DNA from: Deltaproteobacteria bacterium | GTDB taxonomy: Bacteria > Desulfobacterota > Syntrophia > Syntrophales > UBA2210 | DNA length: 5,025 bases | Assembly: GCA_030603465.1 (NCBI GenBank) | Contig: JAUVXT010000197.1 | Span: 1 to 5,025, forward strand | Direction of reading: 5' to 3' | Shown: positions 1-5,011 of the stretch, piece by piece | Position numbering within the stretch: the stretch's first letter is position 1 | Layout of the letters: each line of letters starts with the position of its first letter | Notes under the pieces: model-generated | Told to the model about the DNA's origin: nothing | The model's database searches: none | Seen by the model: the letters and a program-made list of their open reading frames with translations, nothing else | Made by a program: the position numbers and the translations under genes

Positions 1-790
1 CGAGAATCTTCTCGAAGTCCTCCGGCGCCTTCTTTTTTACAAAGCGATCCACGTCAATGATCAGTAAGACCTTTGCCTGTTCCGAAGATTCAAAGGCCTT
101 TTCCTGAAGACGATGGTGGCGTGCGCTTGCCTTCCAGTGAATGTACCGGGCCGGCCGCCAGTTCTGGTAATCCCTGACACCGAGTATATAAATGGGATCC
201 TCCACAGGATTCTTGGCCCCGGGAATGCCGAAAAAATCACGCCTCGGCATGGCAACCGGCCTCAGAGGAACAAGCCGTGGATAGACGATGACATGAAGGC
301 CGTTTTGTCCACTCCGTTCTCTTGGAAAAAAACCAAAAAGATCGCTCACCTTTACATGTGGCGGACCTACCCGGTGTATGCCCCTACGCATGGGAACCAA
401 TTCCCACCGGAAGTTCACCCTTTGATACCACAGAAGACCGCTTTCACCGGCGAATATCCTGTCGCCGGAGGAGAGGCTCATTGAGCCATCCACAGGTACA
501 GTCACCCGGAGCCAGACCGGCAGGAACTTGGCGTTCTCCACATCTATCTGCAGGGCAAGATTTTCACCCGGAAACAGCCGCTCTTTATCGACCGTTGCAT
601 AACACCTTATACGGGAGCGGCTCATCCTGCTCCATGCCTTCGACACACCCATAACACCCAACACCAGCAGCGCCAGCAGGACGAGATCCCGTTGTCTGTA
701 TAAGAGCGCTATAAAGAGAAAGACACCCGCAAAGATTTGCATCAGGGGGATGACAAAAATACTGGGCAATCTTCCTTCCTGTGTCTCCAT
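1..790 (-). CDS. DUF58 domain protein, membrane-anchored (C-terminus beyond left edge)
   Basis: The reading frame is open from an ATG at 790-788 to the left edge, giving the first 263 residues of a protein that is usually about 400 or more. Two hydrophobic segments at about residues 10-31 and 35-50 (the second reads LVLLALLVLGVMG) should be a membrane hairpin, with the rest in the cytoplasm or facing one membrane side. A beta-rich middle part contains VKVSDLFGFF (147-156), the usual 'DPFGLF' position. The DUF58 signature follows: VRDYQNWRPARYIHWKASAR (205-224), then KAFE (231-234). It runs into a vWA-like strand with acidic residues, LLIIDVD (242-248). An in-frame TAG lies a few codons upstream and GAGG sits 8 nt before the ATG, which supports this start. 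DUF58 proteins typically accompany MoxR ATPases, as here, and are thought to be their partners or substrates in envelope or metal-protein maturation; the exact role is unknown. It probably shares the moxR transcript despite the 284-bp gap. Confidence 0.93.
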   Translation of the reverse strand, partial: METQEGRLPSIFVIPLMQIFAGVFLFIALLYRQRDLVLLALLVLGVMGVSKAWSRMSRSRIRCYATVDKERLFPGENLALQIDVENAKFLPVWLRVTVPVDGSMSLSSGDRIFAGESGLLWYQRVNFRWELVPMRRGIHRVGPPHVKVSDLFGFFPRERSGQNGLHVIVYPRLVPLRPVAMPRRDFFGIPGAKNPVEDPIYILGVRDYQNWRPARYIHWKASARHHRLQEKAFESSEQAKVLLIIDVDRFVKKKAPEDFEKIL

Positions 791-843
791 GATAACCGCC
801 TCGGGATGTAGTTTCTAAGCAACTGTATTTGAAAATTGCCAAA

Positions 844-873
844 GCAATTTGCGGGAGATCTCCGACTGTTCAA
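844..873 (+). repeat. Dispersed intergenic repeat, copy 1 (short, diverged)
   Basis: The segment TTTGCGGGAGATCTCCGACT and the GTT after it match the core of the repeat seen at 2042-2085, 3771-3810 and (minus strand) 4870-4816. The CGACTGTT end is identical to the copy at 4870-4816. It carries a perfect palindrome GGAGATCTCC (854-863). It is the most diverged of the four copies and lacks the GAAGCT end and the A-rich end. Confidence 0.5.
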
Positions 874-900
874 CTGGTTCAATCTTCAAGATTGAACCAG
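874..900. repeat. Perfect 27-bp inverted repeat
   Basis: CTGGTTCAATCTT and AAGATTGAACCAG are exact reverse complements separated by one base. As RNA this would form an 11-bp stem with a TTCAA-type 5-nt loop. It lies in the 5' leader of the DUF58 gene, 84 bp before its ATG. There is no T tract on either side, so it is not a standard terminator. It could be an operator, an mRNA processing or stability element, or another mobile repeat. Confidence 0.8.
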
Positions 901-947
901 CGGTGATCCATTCACTATTATTACACCGGCAATTAAACATATCAAAT

Positions 948-1034
948 GTCATGCCGGACCCCGTATCAGGTACGGGGCAGGACCGATCCGGCATCCAGTC
1001 TAATCCTGGATTCCCGCCTCCGCGGGAATGACGG
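948..1034. repeat. REP-like double-hairpin element (inverted pair)
   Basis: The unit is bounded by GTCAT (948-952) and ATGAC (1028-1032). Hairpin 1 has outer arms ATGCCGGA/TCCGGCAT (951-958, 987-994) and inner arms CCCCGTA/TACGGGG (959-965, 971-977). Hairpin 2 has arms ATTCCCGC/GCGGGAAT (1010-1017, 1022-1029) with loop CTCC. The two halves are joined by ATCCAG/CTGGAT (993-998, 1006-1011). Each half can be read as GTCATnCC...GG(C/A)ATCCAG, so the element is a diverged head-to-head pair. Short palindromes of the type GGATTCCCGC...GCGGGAATGAC are common between genes in many proteobacteria. Confidence 0.85.
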
Positions 1035-1074
1035 TTTTGCCATATATTGTTGCCGGAGCAATAATAATTCTTAT

Positions 1075-2007
1075 TCAGGCGCTCGGCACCGGTATGCGCC
1101 CCAGGATTTCATCCAGAAGACGCTCCGGCGTTTCTCCCCACAACTGTTCTTCCTCCTTTAAAATCAACCGGTGAGCAAGAACGGGACGGACCAGATACTT
1201 GACATCGTCAGGCAGCACATAGTCTCGCCCTCTCAGCGCGGCCAGCGCCTGGCCTGCGCGCATCAACCCGAGAGAACCCCGCGGGCTGGCACCGAAACGA
1301 GAGGAGTCGTCGTCGCGGGTGGCCTTCACCAGATCGACGATGTATTCCCTCACCGGCAGGGAGATGCGGATCTTCTTCCGCGCCTGCTGCAGTTCGGCAA
1401 TCTGCTCGGGGCTCGCCACAGCCTCCAGCGTAAGCAGCGGATCATCCTCTCGAAATCGTTCCAGAATCGAGATCTCATCGTCCTTTTCGGGATATCCTAG
1501 ATGTATCTTAAGGAGAAACCGGTCAAGTTGCGCCTCCGGCAGCGGAAATGTCCCTTCCAGTTCAATCGGATTCTGGGTCGCCATCACGAAAAAGGGATGA
1601 GGCAGCATGAGAGTCTGACCGTCTACCGTTACCTGGCGTTCCTCCATGCTCTCGAGGAGACTCGCCTGGGTGCGCGGTATGGTCCGGTTAATCTCATCGG
1701 CAAGGAGAATGTTGGTGATAATGGGGCCAGCCTGGTATGTAAACCGGCATGTCTGCTGATTATAGACATTGAAACCAGTTATATCGGCAGGAAGCAGGTC
1801 CGGCGTAAATTGAACCCTCTTGAAAGACCCACCGATGCTCCTGGCCAGGGATTTGGCCAGCAATGTCTTTCCCAGTCCCGGGACATCCTCCAACAGAACA
1901 TGGCCATTGCCCAGGAGGCCGACGAGCATGAGTTCAATGGCATGGGCCTTCCCCACAATCACCTGAGATATGTTTGCTGCGATCCGTTCACACAACGTAA
2001 AATCCAA
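1075..2007 (-). CDS. MoxR-family AAA+ ATPase
   Basis: This is a complete 310-residue MoxR ATPase, a normal family length. Visible motifs: Walker A DVPGLGKT (41-48, Lys47), Walker B NILLADEIN (99-107, Asp104-Glu105), sensor 1 VMATQNP (141-147), arginine-finger region AQLDRFLLK (159-167), and sensor 2 GASPRGS (239-245, Arg243). The C-terminal lid contains GRDYVLPDDVK (260-270), typical of the family. I place the start at TTG (2007-2005): it follows a perfect GGAGGT (2019-2014) with a 6-nt spacer and gives the short N-terminus expected. The ATG codons upstream at 2061 and 2025 would add a hydrophobic tail, and neither has a comparable ribosome site; the 2025 ATG even overlaps it. MoxR proteins use ATP to remodel partners, often vWA or DUF58 proteins, during maturation of enzymes or envelope complexes. 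The DUF58 gene downstream fits this. Its specific target cannot be told here. Confidence 0.96.
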   Translation of the reverse strand: MDFTLCERIAANISQVIVGKAHAIELMLVGLLGNGHVLLEDVPGLGKTLLAKSLARSIGGSFKRVQFTPDLLPADITGFNVYNQQTCRFTYQAGPIITNILLADEINRTIPRTQASLLESMEERQVTVDGQTLMLPHPFFVMATQNPIELEGTFPLPEAQLDRFLLKIHLGYPEKDDEISILERFREDDPLLTLEAVASPEQIAELQQARKKIRISLPVREYIVDLVKATRDDDSSRFGASPRGSLGLMRAGQALAALRGRDYVLPDDVKYLVRPVLAHRLILKEEEQLWGETPERLLDEILGRIPVPSA

Positions 2008-2013
2008 GACAAC

Positions 2014-2019
2014 ACCTCC
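2014..2019 (-). promoter_or_regulatory. Ribosome binding site deciding the TTG start of moxR
   Basis: On the minus strand GGAGGT precedes TTG by six bases (GTTGTC). This exact Shine-Dalgarno match is the reason for preferring the TTG at 2007 over upstream ATG codons. Confidence 0.8.
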
Positions 2020-2041
2020 GAACATGAGAAGTAATAGGATT

Positions 2042-2085
2042 ATTGAAGCTACCCGCGACAAGTTGCCGAGAATCTTTTTCTTAAC
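2042..2085 (+). repeat. Dispersed intergenic repeat, copy 4 (in moxR leader)
   Basis: It starts ATTGAAGCTACCCGCGACAA and continues GTTGCCGAGAATCTT. Over its first 35 bases it matches the minus-strand copy at 4870-4836 at 31 positions by my hand alignment. The tail TTTTTCTTAACG is the inverted form of the CGTTAAGAAAAA end found in copy 2, so the right part seems rearranged. It lies in the predicted 5' leader of moxR mRNA. The centre can fold as GCGAC aa GTTGC. Confidence 0.75.
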
Positions 2086-2201
2086 GATGTCTTCTCTGCT
2101 TCCTGAAACAACACCTGAGATAATTATGCAAATGATCCGGCATCAAATGGAGGGACATACGACGGATGTATAGACAGTAATTCCCCTCCCCACGGGTGCG
2201 A

Positions 2202-2230
2202 ATATTAAAAAAAATATCTCTGCCTGTCAA
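2202..2230 (-). promoter_or_regulatory. Sigma-70-type promoter for moxR-DUF58
   Basis: On the minus strand a perfect -35 TTGACA (2230-2225) is followed after exactly 17 bp by -10 TAATAT (2207-2202). The spacer contains a run of eight Ts. Transcription would start near 2195, leaving a leader of about 190 nt before the moxR TTG, which includes repeat copy 4. This is inferred from sequence only. Confidence 0.7.
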
Positions 2231-2309
2231 GGTAATAGACAAAACAGCGGCAGTCGTGGATCTCACCTTCCAAAAGGCATACACAGGTTTTTAGCTCGAC
2301 AAAGGAACG

Positions 2310-2345
2310 ACCGGGCCGGTTATACGTCGGTCAGCCGGTTTTTTT
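2310..2345 (+). terminator. Possible intrinsic terminator or attenuator ahead of the stress-protein stub
   Basis: ACCGG (2310-2314) can pair with CCGGT (2335-2339), extended by GCC with GGT across a 3-nt bulge and an 11-nt loop, and seven Ts (2339-2345) follow at once. An alternative stem pairs GACCG with CGGTC. The T run fits a plus-strand terminator, but no plus-strand gene ends upstream. So it may end a small leader RNA or attenuate transcription into the stub/baeRF genes. The stem is imperfect. Confidence 0.35.
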
Positions 2346-2378
2346 GTGAGAAGCCGCCTTTTTATTTGCTTCCGGAAA

Positions 2379-2384
2379 TATAAT
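2379..2384 (+). promoter_or_regulatory. Possible -10 box for the stub/baeRF transcript
   Basis: A perfect TATAAT lies 62 bp before the stub ATG, but no recognisable -35 is found 16-18 bp upstream (sequence near GCCTTT) and there is no extended -10 TG. It could be a weak or activator-dependent promoter. AT-rich chance is not excluded. Confidence 0.3.
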
Positions 2385-2446
2385 ATGAGAAAATACATGC
2401 CAACCATATGCGATATGCGGTCAATTGTTAGTCTGGAGGTACAAAA

Positions 2447-2596
2447 ATGTTTGAAAAGATTCTGTACCCCACCGATTTTCCGGATGTGGCATATAAGGCC
2501 CTTTACTTTTTTGCCATTATTTACTATCTTTCTATTATGGCGTCCTTCTTCTATGTGCATGTTTTTTATATGGCAACTTTATCACATCACATCTGA
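2447..2596 (+). pseudogene. Universal stress protein stub (N-terminal part only)
   Basis: A 49-codon frame starts at ATG 2447 behind a perfect GGAGGT (2435-2440) with a 6-nt spacer, a strong translation signal. Its first 19 residues, MFEKILYPTDFPDVAYKAL, are the classic start of a UspA-fold protein (first strand KILYPTDF, with the nucleotide-contacting Asp, then helix 1). YVHV (36-39) sits where the second strand with its 'HV' would fall. Between and around these, residues 20-42 are almost all hydrophobic and could form a membrane helix, unlike a true Usp helix 1. The frame ends at TGA, so the later strands and the C-terminal G-2x-G-9x-G(S/T) ATP-binding loop of full-length proteins (about 140-150 residues) are absent, and I do not find them in other frames downstream. 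It is most likely a decayed or truncated gene, though the intact ribosome site leaves open a short expressed peptide. The baeRF gene follows 66 bp later. Confidence 0.65.
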
Positions 2597-2662
2597 GAGG
2601 ACGCTTTTCTTATTTCCTGAGATAACGTTATTAAATGATATGCCGGAAGGGAGGCAAGTTTT

Positions 2663-3760
2663 ATGAACATACTATCGAAAGATGAATTAAGATCCTTAAT
2701 GCAGGAAAAGCTGGGGACGTGTGTATCAATATATATGCCGACCATGAAAAAGGGTGTGGAGACCCAGCAGAATCAGATCAGGTATAAAAATTTGCTCCGT
2801 GACACAGAGGAACGCCTGATTTCATCGGGGTTACGTCCCTCGGAAGCAAAAGATTTGATATCGCCTGCACAAGAGTTCGTAGGGGATTCGTCTTTCTGGC
2901 GGAACCAGAAAAATGGACTTGCCATATTCTTCTCTCTGGATTTTTTTAAATACTACCGGCTCCCACAGGATTTCGAAGAACTGGTTGTCGTAACAGATCG
3001 TTTTCATCTAAAACCACTTTTGCCGATACTTGGCAACGACATAGAATTTTACATACTCGCAATCAGCCAGAATGGTGTGAGGCTCTTCGAGTGCTCGCGA
3101 TATCAGTCGAAGGAGGTAGAACTTGAAGGTATCCCCGAAAGCCTTGATGAAGCCCTTAATCTCGACGATTTTGAAAAACGTCTCCAGCTTCACACGGGAA
3201 CAGAGGATACAAAATTAAAAATTCTTCAATATTTCAAACAGATCGACAGGGGACTTCGCGAGTTTTTAAAGGGAAAGAAGTCTCCCCTGATGTTTGCCGG
3301 GGTCGATTATCTCCTTCCTATCTATAAAGAGGCCAACACCTACCCCAAACTATCGGAGAAAGGAATTCCAGGAAACCCCGAAGGGTTGAGCGGAGATAAG
3401 CTGCACGGCATGACCATGCCAATCATTGAACCCCTTATGGATCAAAAAAGGGCAAAGGCGGTAGACCGGTACAGGCAAAATGCCGGCACGGGACTCACTT
3501 CCCAGGATATAACGGAGATCGTTAGCGCTGCCCGCAGAGGAAAGGTCAAAGTATTGTTTGTCGCCCTCGGTGTGCAGCAATGGGGAATCTTCGATCCTGA
3601 GGCAAATGAGGTTCAATTAAGCGATGACGGGGGGTCGGGACATGAAGATCTTCTCGATCTTGCCGCGATTCAGACACTATTGAGCGGAGGCACCGTATAC
3701 GCTGTGGAACCGGAGGAAATGCCCGACAAAACACATGTGGCTGCTGTTTTCAGGTATTAA
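2663..3760 (+). CDS. Bacterial archaeo-eukaryotic release factor (baeRF)-like protein, probably family 3
   Basis: This complete 365-residue protein starts at ATG 2663, eight bases after GGGAGG. It resembles the baeRF group: bacterial relatives of eRF1/Pelota proposed from comparative genomics to act on stalled or resting ribosomes. Family cues: an N-terminal SIYMPT (22-27) followed by QQNQIRYKNLL (35-45); a FWRNQKNGLAIFFS strand pair (78-91); FYILAISQNGVRLFEC (129-144); a central YFKQIDRGLREFL helix (190-202) leading to PLMFAGVDYLLPIYKEAN (208-225). The L7Ae-like C-terminal domain includes IVSAARRGKVKVLFVALG (286-303), WGIFD (307-311), and a closing LLSGGTVYAVEP with VAAVFRY. I see no GGQ tripeptide, so peptidyl-tRNA hydrolysis in the eRF1 manner is unlikely or uses other residues. 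No signal peptide or membrane segment: cytoplasmic. The family number is from memory of these motifs and less certain than the superfamily. It may be co-transcribed with the stress-protein stub upstream. Confidence 0.8.
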   Translation: MNILSKDELRSLMQEKLGTCVSIYMPTMKKGVETQQNQIRYKNLLRDTEERLISSGLRPSEAKDLISPAQEFVGDSSFWRNQKNGLAIFFSLDFFKYYRLPQDFEELVVVTDRFHLKPLLPILGNDIEFYILAISQNGVRLFECSRYQSKEVELEGIPESLDEALNLDDFEKRLQLHTGTEDTKLKILQYFKQIDRGLREFLKGKKSPLMFAGVDYLLPIYKEANTYPKLSEKGIPGNPEGLSGDKLHGMTMPIIEPLMDQKRAKAVDRYRQNAGTGLTSQDITEIVSAARRGKVKVLFVALGVQQWGIFDPEANEVQLSDDGGSGHEDLLDLAAIQTLLSGGTVYAVEPEEMPDKTHVAAVFRY

Positions 3761-3770
3761 TTTAACTTAG

Positions 3771-3810
3771 CATTGCGGCTGCGGAGAATCTCCGACCGTT
3801 AAGAAAAATT
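3771..3810 (+). repeat. Dispersed intergenic repeat, copy 2 (baeRF-panE gap)
   Basis: CATTGCGGCTGCGGAGAATC is followed by TCCGACCGTTAAGAAAAATT. From TGCGGAGAAT to GTTAAG it matches the minus-strand copy after panE at 21 of 24 positions by hand alignment. It contains CGGAGA a TCTCCG, a 6-bp inverted repeat. It fills much of the 99-bp gap before panE. Confidence 0.7.
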
Positions 3811-3859
3811 GCTAATTTTATGCGCTCGCGATTCAGTTCATTTCAAAAGGAGTAAACGG

Positions 3860-4780
3860 ATGTCGTCTGGAGTAAGAGTGTCAGTAATCGGGGCCGGGGC
3901 AATGGGCTCCTTCTATGCCAGCAGATTTTATGACGTGGACAAGAAATGCGTTTCCCTCGTAGCCGGGGGAAAGCGCAATGAATCACTCAAAAAAATGGGA
4001 TTGACCGTCAATAATAAACATTATCCCATACCCATAATAAGCCCGAAAGAGAAGGTACTCCCCGCTGATCTCGTCATCGTTGCAGTAAAACACCATCACC
4101 TTGAGGAAGCAATTCGGGACATGAAGTGTGTGATAGGCAAAGATACCGCCATATTATCCGTTATGAACGGGATAGAGAGCGAAGAGCAGATAGGCGCCGC
4201 CTATGGCACGGAAAAGATATTATATTCAACAGTGGCGGGGATAGATGCTCTCAGGAAGAAAGATCAGGTCGTATATACCAGACAGGGAAAAACGTTTTTT
4301 GGCGAAGCCAGCAATCATTCACTTTCAGAGCGGGTAAAGAAGGTGCGGGCCCTCTTCGACATGGCCGGTATTACCTATGAAATACCCGATGATATGATAC
4401 GAAACCTGTGGTGGAAGTTCATGGTAAATGTGGGTATCAATCAGGTGTCGGCCGTTCTGCGCGCACCCTTTTCGGTCTTCCAGCAATCATCCCATGCCAG
4501 AGATCTCATGGAATTGACCATGAGGGAGGTTATGGATATCGCACGGACGAAAGGGGTTAATCTCTACGAAGAGGACATAAAAAACTGGTATGATTTTATG
4601 TATAAGCTATCCCCGCGGGGGAGGACATCCATGCTCCAGGACGTGGAGGCAAAGAGGAAGACGGAGGTGGAAATGTTCGCGGGGAAAATCATCGAACTTG
4701 GTAAAAAACACGCCGTCCCGACACCCGTAAACAATGTCCTCTTTACGGCGATCAAGGCCATCGAAGAATATATAGATTGA
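3860..4780 (+). CDS. panE: 2-dehydropantoate 2-reductase (ketopantoate reductase) family protein
   Basis: This complete 306-residue protein would reduce 2-dehydropantoate to pantoate with NADPH in pantothenate/CoA synthesis, in the cytoplasm. The N-terminal Rossmann domain opens with VIGAGAMGS (9-17), the dinucleotide loop. ADLVIVAVK (69-77) and MNGI (102-105) are the usual NADP and substrate contacts. The C-terminal helical domain has WWKFMVNVGINQVSA (184-198) with catalytic-type Lys186 and conserved Asn190 and Asn194. The conserved SMLQDVEAKRKTEVE (257-271) includes Ser257 and Glu269, matching the substrate-binding Ser and general-acid Glu of the E. coli enzyme. Length fits the family. I chose ATG 3860 because AAGGAG lies 7-8 nt upstream and the Rossmann strand then begins at residue 6; a TTG at 3809 would add 17 unrelated residues and overlap the repeat. 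No other pantothenate gene is in view, and such reductases have paralogues, so the exact substrate is not proven. Confidence 0.9.
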   Translation: MSSGVRVSVIGAGAMGSFYASRFYDVDKKCVSLVAGGKRNESLKKMGLTVNNKHYPIPIISPKEKVLPADLVIVAVKHHHLEEAIRDMKCVIGKDTAILSVMNGIESEEQIGAAYGTEKILYSTVAGIDALRKKDQVVYTRQGKTFFGEASNHSLSERVKKVRALFDMAGITYEIPDDMIRNLWWKFMVNVGINQVSAVLRAPFSVFQQSSHARDLMELTMREVMDIARTKGVNLYEEDIKNWYDFMYKLSPRGRTSMLQDVEAKRKTEVEMFAGKIIELGKKHAVPTPVNNVLFTAIKAIEEYID

Positions 4781-4815
4781 GGGTTTTGAACTGAACAGCG
4801 AGCGAATAAAAAATG

Positions 4816-4870
4816 AATTTTTTCCTTAACAGTCGAACATTCTCCGCAACTTGTTGCGGGGAGCTTCAAT
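4816..4870 (-). repeat. Dispersed intergenic repeat, copy 3 (fullest copy, after panE)
   Basis: Read on the minus strand it runs ATTGAAGCTCCCCGCAACAA, GTTGCGGAGAATGTTCGACT, GTTAAGGAAAAAATT. It joins both the GAAGCT end of copy 4 and the CGACTGTTAAG end of copies 1 and 2, so it probably shows the complete unit. Arms CCGCAAC/GTTGCGG (4844-4850, 4853-4859) form a tight hairpin. No T run follows directly, so it is not a clear terminator for panE. Just to its left is AAAAAAT ga ATTTTTT (4808-4823). Confidence 0.75.
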
Positions 4871-4968
4871 CCGCTCGAAAAAGACTTCCAAGTAACTAGA
4901 ATTTACAAAATCGCCATAACTTATTGATACTTCTTAATATATGCCAAGTAATACGCGAATTTAAATAA

Positions 4969-4991
4969 TGCAAGTTACTTGCAATTATAAT
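4969..4991 (+). promoter_or_regulatory. 15-bp palindrome next to a TATAAT box (possible operator/promoter)
   Basis: TGCAAGT t ACTTGCA (4969-4983) is a perfect palindrome around one base, and TATAAT (4986-4991) begins three bases later. Related CAAGTAA words occur at 4890 and 4945. No good -35 is seen (TTAAAT at 4961 would give a 19-bp spacer). A regulator-controlled promoter for a gene beyond the right edge is possible; this is inference. Confidence 0.35.
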
Positions 4992-5011
4992 GTCCCGACT
5001 CGTCGGGGCAT
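4990..5011. repeat. Strong hairpin at the right edge
   Basis: ATGTCCCGA ctcg TCGGGGCAT forms a nine-pair stem (one T-G pair) with a four-base loop. AGCGGAGC and five Ts follow, but the T run starts about ten bases after the stem, so a standard terminator is doubtful. It may be another REP-type palindrome or a terminator-like end cut by the window edge. Confidence 0.55.

Larger units (their letters stand above)
791..1074. other. Repeat-filled gap between moxR and DUF58 gene
   Basis: This 284-bp gap between two co-oriented genes has no plausible coding sequence. It holds, from left to right: a 7-bp hairpin (833-850, AAATTGC caaa GCAATTT), one copy of the dispersed repeat (844-873), a long near-perfect inverted repeat (874-900), the two-hairpin REP-like element (948-1034), and an 8-pair stem with a G-U pair (1046-1065) starting just past the moxR stop. 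MoxR and DUF58 genes are normally packed closely or overlap, so insertion of repeats is a likely reason for the spacing (inference). No canonical terminator with a long T tract is seen on the minus strand, so read-through is plausible; the 833-850 stem followed by TTTTC on that strand would be a weak one at most. Confidence 0.7.
2008..2446. other. Divergent intergenic region between moxR and the stress-protein stub
   Basis: This 439-bp stretch separates minus-strand moxR from the plus-strand stub/baeRF pair. It holds the moxR ribosome site, a repeat copy (2042-2085), a strong minus-strand promoter (2202-2230), a GC-rich hairpin with seven Ts (2310-2345), a TATAAT box (2379-2384) and the GGAGGT of the stub (2435-2440). 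Small open frames exist on both strands but lie across the promoter, lack ribosome sites and match nothing I recognise. Confidence 0.7.

Noticed and set aside
113..654. Plus-strand open frames over the left edge
   Set aside because: They lie opposite the DUF58 gene, whose minus-strand frame carries the family motifs throughout; no ribosome sites or recognisable products.
844..1065. CRISPR array
   Set aside because: The repeats are different palindromes, each present once, without regular spacing or spacers.
1171..2034. Plus-strand open frames across moxR
   Set aside because: They are antisense shadows of a clear MoxR ATPase with all AAA+ motifs.
2180..2345. Cyclic-di-GMP (GEMM-I) riboswitch
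   Set aside because: The GACAAAGG...CCGGGCC...GGTCAGCCGG part loosely recalls the 3' half of GEMM-I, but the GGCAAACC segment and GNRA loop of the 5' half are missing.
2081..2560. Minus-strand frames (67 and 89 codons) in the divergent region
   Set aside because: The first overlaps the moxR promoter and the second overlaps the stub on the opposite strand; neither has a good ribosome site or family resemblance.
3809..3859. Upstream TTG start for panE
   Set aside because: It would add 17 residues of non-family sequence and overlap repeat copy 2, while ATG 3860 has a good AAGGAG.
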